A stretch of 64,000 nt of DNA from an uncultured Cytophagales bacterium (GTDB lineage: Bacteria > Bacteroidota > Bacteroidia > Cytophagales > Thermonemataceae), in contig CALLAC010000001.1 of NCBI GenBank assembly GCA_938002655.1, positions 310,001 to 374,000 of the forward strand, in the 5' to 3' direction. Positions 25,479 to 33,752 of the stretch are shown here, in pieces. Below the pieces are notes generated by a model. The model searched no databases and was not told the origin of the DNA. It saw only the letters and a program-made list of their open reading frames with translations. How positions within the stretch are numbered: the stretch's first letter is position 1; the number at the start of each line of letters is the position of its first letter. A program made the position numbers and the translations under genes.

Positions 25479-27200
25479 TTATTTGAAAGGAACAGCATAT
25501 TTCTCTTTTCGCCAGGCATTCCAGGCTATTCCAAAAATAATTAAAAACACTACGGGTAAACCTACATTCAGCCATTGCCAAAAAACTCGCTGATTTTGTA
25601 GTTTTTTCTTGTCCAGAGGGCGAAGCATAATTTCTTTGTTACGTGAAAGAATGATACCGTTTTCGTCAAGCATATAGCTTAAAATATTTTGTAAAAACTG
25701 CTTATTGGCAAACTGAAAACCCGTAAATTTATCATAACCTAAAGGCAATACTTGTTTAGTTTTAGCATTGACGCCATTACGCAAAAAGTCGCCATCGGCA
25801 CAAACCAAAATTTTAGTAGGTTTGCTTTCAGGGATAAAGTTTTGGTAGCGAGGGTCCGAAGGTAAAATTCTTTTTTGATACAGCGAATGGAATTTTCCTT
25901 CCAAAAGATACATCAGGGTATAAGCTTTGCCTTTTTTGTATTTTTCCATATCGGGAGTTTTGCGAGCCTCGTCATACTTGATAATTACGGGATAAGGTAC
26001 TACCAGCGAATAAGGGGAAGAACTAGCAAGAGGAATTTTTTTGATTTTTCCTGCCGAGGCAACAGTATCCAAACTGCTCACATATCTTCCCCAAAGTGCT
26101 TCTAAATTTTTGGTAGTAGGGTGCGGGTAAAAATTGCGAATGGCTAAATAGTGCCGCCAAGGCAAAGTTTCTACTTTGGGTTTACCACCATATTCGCCCA
26201 CAACTAAACCGATAATGCCGAAATTTTGCACATCTTCGATGAAATTCATATTGAACCTTACACCGTAATTGAAAAAAAACTCTGTCATACTTTCCACAAA
26301 CTCGGCATAAGGAATAGAAACTGCTCCACGTGGGGTATTGATGCTATCTTCGCGAATATCTAAGGCATCAACAAAGAAAAGAGCCTTACCACCTTTCATG
26401 ATGAATTGGTCTAATTTGAATTTATCTTCATCAGAAAACCTTTGGGTAGGTTTGGCAACAATGACGGCGTCCAATCCGTCAAGGTTAGGGCTTTGGGGTA
26501 AATCTACGGGAAATACTTCGTATTTTTGGCTTAAAGTTTGGGCTATATCGGCAACAAATATAGGAGCCAGCTCGCCATGCCCATAGATGAAGCCAATGCG
26601 TTTGAGTTCTTTCTGAATACTTTGATAAATTCCTTCAATGAGAGTATATTCAATGTTTTCGATAGCATTGTTGAGCAAACGAGCCTCTATATCCTCATTT
26701 ACAGCTAAGGCTCGCATGTCGTTATTGAGTAAAGAAACGAACAAAGAACCTTTGTTGCTGATAATTTCGGCAGCAGGAAAGATATATTTTTCGTTGCGTT
26801 CGCCTTCTTTATACACGGCTATGGGTGTAGGATTGATACCATTTTGCTGAAAACGCCTAAACAATGTATCTTTTTCGGCTTTGCTTTGTATAGCTAGCGG
26901 GTCAATGAATTTGAATTTGAGTTTTTTGCCTGCATATCGCTTAAATTCCTGCAAATGTTCTTGAGTAGCATTACGAAACATTCGGTAGTTAGCAGGCAGA
27001 TTTTCACCTTCTAGGTAAATTTTTATGAAAATATCGTCTTCTAAATTTTCTAAAATGGTTCTACTAGCATCTGAAATGGTGTAACGCTTGTCTTCGGTAA
27101 GGTCGATACGAAAAACAAAAGACTGCGAAAGGAAATACAAAGCTATGAGCACAAGTGGCAGAGCGATTGTTTTCAGTAAGTTTCGTTTAGGCATAATCAT
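25479..27200 (-). CDS. gldG: Gliding motility-associated ABC transporter substrate-binding protein GldG
   Basis: 573 residues. An N-terminal transmembrane helix (about 12-30), the conserved FRIDLTEDKRYTIS opening, an ABC_transp_aux/IFT52-like domain in the periplasm (LKRIGFIYGHGE; GGKALFFVDA), and a C-terminal transmembrane helix (VGLPVVFLIIFGIAW) followed by a short basic tail. In Flavobacterium GldG works with GldA and GldF in gliding/T9SS function. Neither gldF nor gldA is adjacent here. Alternative start ATG at 27194. It is 41 bases downstream of the PASTA gene on the same strand. Confidence 0.9.
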   Translation of the reverse strand: MIMPKRNLLKTIALPLVLIALYFLSQSFVFRIDLTEDKRYTISDASRTILENLEDDIFIKIYLEGENLPANYRMFRNATQEHLQEFKRYAGKKLKFKFIDPLAIQSKAEKDTLFRRFQQNGINPTPIAVYKEGERNEKYIFPAAEIISNKGSLFVSLLNNDMRALAVNEDIEARLLNNAIENIEYTLIEGIYQSIQKELKRIGFIYGHGELAPIFVADIAQTLSQKYEVFPVDLPQSPNLDGLDAVIVAKPTQRFSDEDKFKLDQFIMKGGKALFFVDALDIREDSINTPRGAVSIPYAEFVESMTEFFFNYGVRFNMNFIEDVQNFGIIGLVVGEYGGKPKVETLPWRHYLAIRNFYPHPTTKNLEALWGRYVSSLDTVASAGKIKKIPLASSSPYSLVVPYPVIIKYDEARKTPDMEKYKKGKAYTLMYLLEGKFHSLYQKRILPSDPRYQNFIPESKPTKILVCADGDFLRNGVNAKTKQVLPLGYDKFTGFQFANKQFLQNILSYMLDENGIILSRNKEIMLRPLDKKKLQNQRVFWQWLNVGLPVVFLIIFGIAWNAWRKEKYAVPFK

Positions 27201-27241
27201 TGTTTACAAGAGTTGCATTACAATTTTTGATTTTCAAGGAT

Positions 27242-28192
27242 TTACTCTTCCTTTTCCTGTTCGGGCTTGATTTTTTTATTAGCAGAAACTTTTAGGTCAA
27301 TGATTTCTCCTGCACGAGCTTTGTTGCGTGGGCGAGGATCAAATTCACCTTTTTTGTATTTTTTCTTTTTTTCGTTAGGATTGGTGGGGTTTTTAGCCTC
27401 TAATTCTTTTCGGAGCTTTTCTCTTTCGGCTTTGGTAAGAGGTTTGCCGTCTTTGTCGTACAGGGGTATTTTATCGGCTTCAAGGCGTGCAGGGGGCGTC
27501 TGCTGTACTACAATGCCTGCGGGTTCATCGGCATAAGGGTCTTCGGTAACGTGTCCGAGTTGTAAGTTATTGGCTTCCAAAATTTCTTTTGCCTCTTCCA
27601 AAGTAAGTCCTTCTAATTCAGGCATATCAAATTCTTCATCACCCACGCCACTGCCAATAACAAGGTCTATGCGAGTACCTACGGTTACGTATTCGCCAGG
27701 TTTGAGCGGCCTGCCTTCAATTTCTTGCCCCAATACAGCATCGGCGGCAATATCGGGCTTGAAGCGGATAGCTCCCACTTCCAGTTGCAAGGTTCTGATT
27801 TTTGCCATAGCCATTTGGTAAGACATACCTGTCAGATTGGGCATTTTTACTTTGGGGGTAGTTTTAGGCGTAATGATTACGTAAATTTTTCTGCCTTCTT
27901 TTACGGCTGTTCCTGCGATAGGTCTTTGTTCAATGATAGTATTGAGTTTATAGTTTTTATCGTATACCGTATCTTGTACAACAAGCTGAAAGCCCGATTT
28001 TCGGAGTTTTTCTTCCAAACCATCCAGATTTACACCTACTAAATTAGGTACTATAATAGTTTTGTTGTGGTGAGTAACAATGGGTAATATGTTGTAGAAA
28101 AAAAGAACGATTAGCAGAGCTAAAAGTGTTAGGGCAATGAGAATGTGAATAAAAACTTGTCCAAGCGAATGGGTGCGAATTACTATACTCAT
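27242..28192 (-). CDS. Membrane-anchored protein with PASTA domains
   Basis: 316 residues. A short cytoplasmic N-terminus, one transmembrane helix at about 14-36, then three PASTA repeats in the periplasm (starting near IIVPNLVGVNLDGLEEKL at 46, KMPNLTGMSYQMAMAKI at 116 and DMPELEGLTLEEAKEIL at 190). A lysine-rich C-terminal tail follows. PASTA domains bind peptidoglycan fragments or division proteins. There is no kinase domain, as is usual in Bacteroidota PASTA proteins. Probably co-transcribed with gldG. Confidence 0.9.
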   Translation of the reverse strand: MSIVIRTHSLGQVFIHILIALTLLALLIVLFFYNILPIVTHHNKTIIVPNLVGVNLDGLEEKLRKSGFQLVVQDTVYDKNYKLNTIIEQRPIAGTAVKEGRKIYVIITPKTTPKVKMPNLTGMSYQMAMAKIRTLQLEVGAIRFKPDIAADAVLGQEIEGRPLKPGEYVTVGTRIDLVIGSGVGDEEFDMPELEGLTLEEAKEILEANNLQLGHVTEDPYADEPAGIVVQQTPPARLEADKIPLYDKDGKPLTKAEREKLRKELEAKNPTNPNEKKKKYKKGEFDPRPRNKARAGEIIDLKVSANKKIKPEQEKEE

Positions 28193-28211
28193 AGTTGATG
28201 ATGATTTTCGG

Positions 28212-28243
28212 CAAATTTATAGCAAAAAGTATGCAAATGCAAA
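28212..28243 (-). promoter_or_regulatory. Promoter of the PASTA-gldG operon
   Basis: On the minus strand TTTG (28240-28243), 20 bases, TAAATTTG (28212-28219), ending 19 bases upstream of the PASTA gene start at 28190-28192. Confidence 0.6.
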
Positions 28244-28327
28244 GACTTTATTTTTGAAAAATTTGCTTATCAGGCGATAATGTATTTATTTTGCGTCTTT
28301 ATTTTGAAAAAGTGTTTCTTTGAAATT

Positions 28328-29521
28328 ATGCTCAATCGTAGATTATTGCGAATTAAGGCGATGCAAGCTTTGTATGCGTATCAGCAAGCCAAACAGGCTT
28401 ATCTTGAAATTGCCCAAGATAAAATCAAACAGAAATTTCAGCCTGACCTCAACGCAATGGAAAAACAAGATACGCAATTGCTCAAAAAGCAGGCTCAAAT
28501 TGCTTTAGAGTGCTTCTTGAAAAGTTATGCTGAAAAAGAATGGAAGCCTCAGCCTCAAATTGATGAAACAATCCGAAATGCTGTTCTTGATGCTATTCAA
28601 TATTATTATACTGCCCTGCAAAACGAACAAAAGATTTATCTGCAAAATATGATTACCGAAGCCGAGCAAATCTATGACACCTACTTGCAGGCTTTACTTT
28701 TTGGCATAGAACTGATGCGTTTCACTAGACAGCTCAGAGAAAAACGGCAACTTACTGCATTTATTCCCCAAGATTTGAGCATATACCAACTCTTTGAAAA
28801 CAAGATTTTGAACTTGATTGCTCAAAATAAAACTTTTCAGGATTGTATTATTCGCAGAAAAATTAGTATTGATGAAGAAATGCTGAAAATGTTTTGGCAA
28901 GAGTGGAAAGAAGACGAAACCTATCTGAATTATTGCCAAAACTACTTGGCTACTTGGCAACAAGATTGGCAAATAGTCGATTATTTGTATAGGCACTATT
29001 TGTTTCATAAAGAAACTAACGAAGATAACCCCGAACAGAAAAATGTTCTTAAAGCATTTTTTGAAGAAAATGATTTGAACTGGATAGAAAATCGAGAGAT
29101 TTTGAAAAGTCTTGTTCTCAAAACTCTCAAAAAAGCCAAAGAAAATCCTGAACAATTTGAATTGCTTACGCTTTCGCCCAATTGGCAAGATGATAAAGCA
29201 TTTTTCAAAGATTTATTTGAAAAAACTTTGCAGGAAAGCGAGCAACTAGAAAAACGGATTGCCCAAAAAACTGAGAATTGGGAAAGCAACCGACTTTTTC
29301 AAACAGATAAAATTTTAATTCTCATGGGGCTTACCGAGATGATTCATTGCCCCAGCATACCTGTAAAAGTTACTATCAACGAATATGTAGAACTTGCTAA
29401 GCAATACAGTACTCCCAAAAGCAAGGTTTTTGTCAATGGGCTGTTGGATAAAATCTCAAAAGACTTGTTGCAAGAAGGCCTTGTTCGCAAGAGTGGTAAA
29501 GGTCTGTTAGATAACAAATGA
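28328..29521 (+). CDS. nusB: Transcription antitermination protein NusB, long form
   Basis: 397 residues from ATG 28328 (earlier in-frame starts give no recognisable extension). The N-terminal helix LNRRLLRIKAMQALYAYQQ is typical NusB. The C-terminal core (about 317-385: MGLTEMIHCPSIPVKVTINEY, then STPKSKVFVNGLLDKI) is also typical. Between them lie about 260 residues of predicted helices absent from the 139-residue E. coli protein. NusB with NusE binds boxA of rRNA leaders for antitermination. Long NusB proteins are known in Bacteroidota, but this insertion is large. Followed closely by rnhB. Confidence 0.9.
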   Translation: MLNRRLLRIKAMQALYAYQQAKQAYLEIAQDKIKQKFQPDLNAMEKQDTQLLKKQAQIALECFLKSYAEKEWKPQPQIDETIRNAVLDAIQYYYTALQNEQKIYLQNMITEAEQIYDTYLQALLFGIELMRFTRQLREKRQLTAFIPQDLSIYQLFENKILNLIAQNKTFQDCIIRRKISIDEEMLKMFWQEWKEDETYLNYCQNYLATWQQDWQIVDYLYRHYLFHKETNEDNPEQKNVLKAFFEENDLNWIENREILKSLVLKTLKKAKENPEQFELLTLSPNWQDDKAFFKDLFEKTLQESEQLEKRIAQKTENWESNRLFQTDKILILMGLTEMIHCPSIPVKVTINEYVELAKQYSTPKSKVFVNGLLDKISKDLLQEGLVRKSGKGLLDNK

Positions 29522-29530
29522 AAGATACCA

Positions 29531-30121
29531 ATGCAAGCCTATTTTACAGAAAAATACATGGAAGTAGGGGTAGATGAAGTAGGAAGGGGCTGTTTAGCGG
29601 GTTCGGTAGTGGCGGCGGCAGTGGTTTTACCCAAAAATTTTCATCACTCTACACTTACCGATTCAAAGCAACTATCTGAAAAAGCACGATTAGAAATAGA
29701 AATGTACATCAAAGAAAATGCTTTGGCTTGGGCAATAGCAGAGGCGAGTGTAGAGGAAATTGATAAGTACAACATAGCCTCTGCTTCTGTACTGGCTATG
29801 CACAGGGCTTTGGATAAAATTTTTACCCAAATTTCACCCGAACTCATTCTGGTAGATGGCAAGTACTTTAAGCCTTATGGCTTTGTACCTTATGCATGTA
29901 TTGTAAAAGGAGATGCCAAATTTTTTTCTATTGCCGCCGCTTCGGTGCTTGCCAAAAACTACCGAGATGCTCAAATGAGAAAACTTGCCCAAAAGTTTCC
30001 GCAATATGCTTGGGAGAAAAATGTAGGTTATCCTACTGCCCAACATAAAAAAGCTATTGCACAATACGGTGTAAGCCCCTACCATCGTAAAAGTTTCGGT
30101 ATTTGCAAATTCTTCTTGTAG
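29531..30121 (+). CDS. rnhB: Ribonuclease HII
   Basis: 196 residues cleaving RNA in RNA-DNA hybrids, including single ribonucleotides. The active-site block GVDEVGRGCLAGSVVAA carries the Asp-Glu pair. Later motifs are LVDGKYF and VVKGDAKF-type (IVKGDAKFFSIAAASVLAK), with the C-terminal GYPTAQHKKAI. The start is 9 bases after the nusB stop, so the two are an operon; a later ATG (MEVG) would remove the first 9 residues. Confidence 0.96.
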   Translation: MQAYFTEKYMEVGVDEVGRGCLAGSVVAAAVVLPKNFHHSTLTDSKQLSEKARLEIEMYIKENALAWAIAEASVEEIDKYNIASASVLAMHRALDKIFTQISPELILVDGKYFKPYGFVPYACIVKGDAKFFSIAAASVLAKNYRDAQMRKLAQKFPQYAWEKNVGYPTAQHKKAIAQYGVSPYHRKSFGICKFFL

Positions 30122-30165
30122 AAAGTATTTTTTTAGCTTGGATAATGGCAGGTAGTACCCAAAAA

Positions 30166-30196
30166 AGCGATAGCCTCAAAGGCTATTGCTTTTTGT
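30166..30196. terminator. Terminator between rnhB and the bacilliredoxin gene
   Basis: AGCGATAGCC (30166-30175), loop TCAAA, GGCTATTGCT (30181-30190), followed by T's on the plus strand and preceded by A's, so it can work in both directions between convergent genes. Confidence 0.8.
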
Positions 30197-30199
30197 TTT

Positions 30200-30619
30200 T
30201 TAGCAGTATTCTTCAAAAACTGCTTTCAGATGTTCGGCAATCATCTGAGCAGAACGTCCTTCGATGTGATGCCTTTCTACGAAATGTACCAGTTTACCAT
30301 TTTTGAAGAGTGCCATAGAAGGTGATGAAGGCGGATAAGGCAAGGTGTATTCTCTCATTTTATTTACTGCTTCTTTTTCCATTCCTGCAAATACCGTAAC
30401 CAGTAAATCAGGTTTTTTATTTGAAATTTGTAGAGCTAACTTGGCACCTGGGCGGGCTGTTCCTGCCGCACAGCCACACACAGAATTGATAACTACAAAA
30501 ATGCTTTTGTCAGTGTTGGTATTCATTAAGTTTTCTACTTCTTGGGGTGTTTTGAGTTCCTGAAAACCTGCTTGTACGAGGTCTTCACGCATAGGTGCAA
30601 CTAACGCTTCGGGATACAT
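30200..30619 (-). CDS. BrxA/BrxB family bacilliredoxin
   Basis: 139 residues of the YphP/YqiW family: MYPEALVAPMREDLVQAGF start, the Cys48-Gly-Cys50 motif (SVCGCAAGTARPGA), PSSPSMALFKNGK and the C-terminal RHHIEGRSAQMIAEHL. In Firmicutes these remove bacillithiol from oxidised proteins, and some Bacteroidota also make bacillithiol; whether this organism does cannot be told from the window. Transcribed alone. Confidence 0.92.
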   Translation of the reverse strand: MYPEALVAPMREDLVQAGFQELKTPQEVENLMNTNTDKSIFVVINSVCGCAAGTARPGAKLALQISNKKPDLLVTVFAGMEKEAVNKMREYTLPYPPSSPSMALFKNGKLVHFVERHHIEGRSAQMIAEHLKAVFEEYC

Positions 30620-30719
30620 CGGTGTGAAAATTTTAGGTGAGTTTTAATTTTTTTTTAAAACAAGTAAGCACTCGGAAAAGTTTTGTATTTTGCATATGTA
30701 AACTTTTTAGGGGTGCTTG

Positions 30720-32930
30720 TCAGGCTTTTTTCTTGCTTTTTTTCTTTCTTTTTTCTTGTAGAAGTTCGGATTGGGTTTGTAGAAGCATCAGGTCAAGGGT
30801 ACGTTTTAGCAGATTGGCTTGTAGTACTTTTACTTTCACCATATCGCCAAAAGCAATAATTTTCTTGCTGTGCTTGCCAATTACTCGGTAATTGGCTTCG
30901 TCCAGTTCATACAAATCATCTAAATCGGATAGCCGCACCATTCCTTCGCATTTGGTTTCAATGATTTCAACATAGATACCAAAATCAGTAACACCCGTAA
31001 CAATACCTTGCCAAGCTCTGCCGTCGTCTTTGAGTTTCATGAATTCTACTTGCTTGTATTTGATAGAGGCTCTTTCGGCTTCGGTGGCACGTTTCTCGCG
31101 TTCGGAGGCATGTTTGCACTTTTCTTCGTAAGCATCTTTCGGAACACTTTTATTGCTTTGCAGGTAATGTTCTAAGAGTCGGTGTACCATAAGGTCGGGG
31201 TATCGGCGAATAGGCGAGGTAAAATGTGTGTAATGTTCAAAAGCAAGACCAAAATGCCCAATGGGTTCGGTGCTGTATCTAGCTTTTGACATGGTACGTA
31301 CTGCCAAATTTTGTAAAATACTCTGTTCGGGCTTACCTTCGGATTGGGCAGTCATTTTATTAAAAGATTCTGACATTTTCTTGCCATGGGTTGCGATTTT
31401 GTAGCCTAATCGTGCTACAAATTTGGCAAAGGTTTCTAGTTTTTCCTGATGGGGCGGCTCGTGTATCCGATACACCATTGTAGGAGTTTGCTTTTTGCCT
31501 TTGCCCTTGTTAAAAACAAATTCAGCTACTCGTTTATTGGCAAGTAGCATAAATTCTTCTATGAGTTTATGGGCTTCTTTGCGAATTTTAGGCTGTATAG
31601 CAAGGGGAGTTCCTTTCTTGTCCAAAACAAATTTTACTTCGGGAGTTTCAAAAGCAATTGCACCAGCCTTAAAACGTCTTTCTGAAAGTTTTTTTGCTAA
31701 ACGATTAAGGATTTGAATTTCTTTGGCAAAATCACCTTTACCTGTTTCTATGCGTTCTTGGGCTTCTTCATACGTAAAGCGTCTTTGGGAGTGAATAATC
31801 GTTTTCCCGAACCATTCGTTTATCAAGTTAGCGTTTTCGTCTAGTTCAAAAACAGCTGAAAAAGTAAGTCTATCTACACAAGGTTTCAGAGAGCAGAGTT
31901 CATTAGAAAGCCTTTCGGGGAGCATAGGAATGGTTCTATCTACCAAATATACCGAAGTTGCTCGGTTGTATGCTTCTTTGTCTAGAGCGGTATTAGGTTT
32001 TACATAATGGCTCACATCGGCAATATGCACGCCTACTTCCCAGTTGCCATTTTCAAGCCTTCGGAGCGAAAGGGCATCGTCAAAGTCTTTGGCGTCATCG
32101 GGGTCTATGGTAAAAGTAGTAATTTTCCTGAAATCGCGTCTTTGACTGATTTCCTTTTCCGAAATTTCATCGGGGAGTTTTTTCACATATTGCAAGACGC
32201 TTTTAGGAAACTCATAAGGTAAGCCATATTCAGCGATAATGGCATGCATTTCTGTTTCGTGCTCGCCGGGTTTGCCCAAAACTTTTACAACTCTGCCTAC
32301 GGGTTTTTTGCCAATTTTATGCCATTCTAAAATTTTGACAAGCACTTTATCTCCATTTTTAGCCTTGCCAATTTCATCGAAAGGAATGTAAATATCTAAA
32401 TACATTTTTTTGTTATCGGTAATAACAAAGGCATGGGTTTTCGAAATCTGTATAATACCTCCGAATTCATCGGTTTTGCGTTTGATAACCTCTAAAACTT
32501 CACCTTCCAGCTTTCCATAAGGGCTTTTGTAAATGGCTACTTTAACAGTATCGCCATCGAGAGCATTGCCCAGGTCATCAGAAGAGATACGCACATCTTC
32601 GGCGAGCTTATCACAAACAAAATAAGCATAGCGGCTATTTACATAATCAATAGTGCCTACATGAGTTTCAGGATGCTCTTCGTACGATTTGTAACGCCCT
32701 TGCTCATTAAGATAGATAAAGCCATCTTCTAGTAGTTCTTCTAAGATGTGTTCTACTTTTTTTTGGGTTTGTTTGCCTTTCAACTTCAATTCTCTGATAA
32801 TTGTACGTGAAGAATATCCCCAGAGTTTTGGTCGTTTGAGCAAATTTTTGATTTTTTCTAATAGTGTTTCATACCTAAGTGTAGCAGAGTTGCCGCTTTT
32901 GCCTAATTGACTATCTGATTTTTTTTTCAT
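30720..32930 (-). CDS. rnr: Ribonuclease R
   Basis: 736 residues from ATG 32928-32930; the in-frame extension to 33074 runs back through the divergent glutathione peroxidase gene and is rejected. Domain order: winged-helix RNase R N-terminal region (about 15-85), cold-shock OB folds (about 90-240), the RNB nuclease domain with the metal-binding DPDDAKDFDDALS, and an S1 domain (WQGIVTGVTDFGIYVE), then a lysine-rich tail ending KKSKKKA. Degrades structured RNA 3' to 5'. Divergent from gpx across 73 bases. Confidence 0.96.
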   Translation of the reverse strand: MKKKSDSQLGKSGNSATLRYETLLEKIKNLLKRPKLWGYSSRTIIRELKLKGKQTQKKVEHILEELLEDGFIYLNEQGRYKSYEEHPETHVGTIDYVNSRYAYFVCDKLAEDVRISSDDLGNALDGDTVKVAIYKSPYGKLEGEVLEVIKRKTDEFGGIIQISKTHAFVITDNKKMYLDIYIPFDEIGKAKNGDKVLVKILEWHKIGKKPVGRVVKVLGKPGEHETEMHAIIAEYGLPYEFPKSVLQYVKKLPDEISEKEISQRRDFRKITTFTIDPDDAKDFDDALSLRRLENGNWEVGVHIADVSHYVKPNTALDKEAYNRATSVYLVDRTIPMLPERLSNELCSLKPCVDRLTFSAVFELDENANLINEWFGKTIIHSQRRFTYEEAQERIETGKGDFAKEIQILNRLAKKLSERRFKAGAIAFETPEVKFVLDKKGTPLAIQPKIRKEAHKLIEEFMLLANKRVAEFVFNKGKGKKQTPTMVYRIHEPPHQEKLETFAKFVARLGYKIATHGKKMSESFNKMTAQSEGKPEQSILQNLAVRTMSKARYSTEPIGHFGLAFEHYTHFTSPIRRYPDLMVHRLLEHYLQSNKSVPKDAYEEKCKHASEREKRATEAERASIKYKQVEFMKLKDDGRAWQGIVTGVTDFGIYVEIIETKCEGMVRLSDLDDLYELDEANYRVIGKHSKKIIAFGDMVKVKVLQANLLKRTLDLMLLQTQSELLQEKRKKKSKKKA

Positions 32931-33003
32931 ATATTTTTTGCTGGTTTTCAAAAAAACTTTTTGGCAAGATAATGGTTTTATGTTGTAAAATAAAAAAAAT
33001 CCT

Positions 33004-33597
33004 ATGTTCAAGGCAACACTAATTCCTGTAATTTTGCTTTCAGCTTGTTTGGGGGCAAACACTATCAAATCCAAACCTGAAAATCCTCAAAACGCAAATC
33101 TTATGATCCAAGAAACTGCAAAAAAATCGTTTTACGATTTCAAAATGGAAGCTATTGATGGCAAAATGATTGATTTTGCTACCTACAAAGGCAAAAAAGT
33201 GCTTTTGGTGAATGTTGCTTCACAATGTGGCTATACGCCTCAATACGAGCAACTGCAAGCCTTGCATGAAAAGTATGGAAATAAAGTGGCTGTTTTGGGC
33301 TTTCCTGCCAATAATTTTGGAGGGCAAGAGCCTGGCAGTAATGAAGAAATTGCTCAATTCTGCAAGAAGAATTATGGCGTAACTTTTCAGATGTTTAAGA
33401 AGATTTCTGTAAAAGGTAGCGATATGCATCCACTCTACAAATGGCTTTCTGATAAAAGCCAAAACGGCTGGAACGACCAAGCTCCTACTTGGAATTTTTG
33501 TAAATATTTGGTGAATGAAAAAGGGGAACTAGTAAAGTTTTTTGGTTCGGGGGTAAGCCCAATGAGCGAAGAAATACTAAAAGCTATCGAGCAGTAA
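33004..33597 (+). CDS. Glutathione peroxidase-family protein, lipoprotein form
   Basis: 197 residues. The N-terminus MFKATLIPVILLSAC is a lipoprotein signal with Cys15, so the enzyme is likely membrane-anchored in the periplasm. The peroxidase domain has the reactive Cys75 (NVASQCGYTPQY), Gln108 (FGGQEPG) and Trp163-Asn164 (PTWNF), with a likely resolving Cys120. It is a Cys-type, thioredoxin-dependent GPX rather than a selenoprotein. Followed by a strong terminator. Confidence 0.92.
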   Translation: MFKATLIPVILLSACLGANTIKSKPENPQNANLMIQETAKKSFYDFKMEAIDGKMIDFATYKGKKVLLVNVASQCGYTPQYEQLQALHEKYGNKVAVLGFPANNFGGQEPGSNEEIAQFCKKNYGVTFQMFKKISVKGSDMHPLYKWLSDKSQNGWNDQAPTWNFCKYLVNEKGELVKFFGSGVSPMSEEILKAIEQ

Positions 33598-33627
33598 TTT
33601 GCTGTATTTTTTATAAATCAAAGAATT

Positions 33628-33664
33628 ATTTGGCAAAAAGTACTTTTTTGCCAAATTTTTTTTG
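33628..33664 (+). terminator. Terminator of the glutathione peroxidase gene
   Basis: A 12-bp stem, ATTTGGCAAAAA (33628-33639) with TTTTTGCCAAAT (33645-33656), then a run of T's to about 33663. Strong intrinsic terminator 31 bases after the stop. Confidence 0.8.
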
Positions 33665-33752
33665 CAAAAAAAATTGTAAGTATATTTTTTTTTTTTATTA
33701 AACTTGCAGGCGTAATTTTCAAACCTAAAAAACAATTAAAATCAACTTAAAA

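Noticed and set aside
30200-30619. Considered as a BREX defence gene because of the Brx name
   Set aside because: The CGC-motif protein is bacilliredoxin (YphP/YqiW), unrelated to BREX; no other defence genes are nearby.
32931-33074. N-terminal extension of rnr
   Set aside because: It would run into the divergent glutathione peroxidase gene and adds no family sequence; the ATG at 32930 gives a normal RNase R start.
33680-33698. Long T-run considered as a phase-variable tract
   Set aside because: It lies downstream of the gpx terminator in non-coding DNA and in an AT-rich genome; no evidence that it alters a gene.
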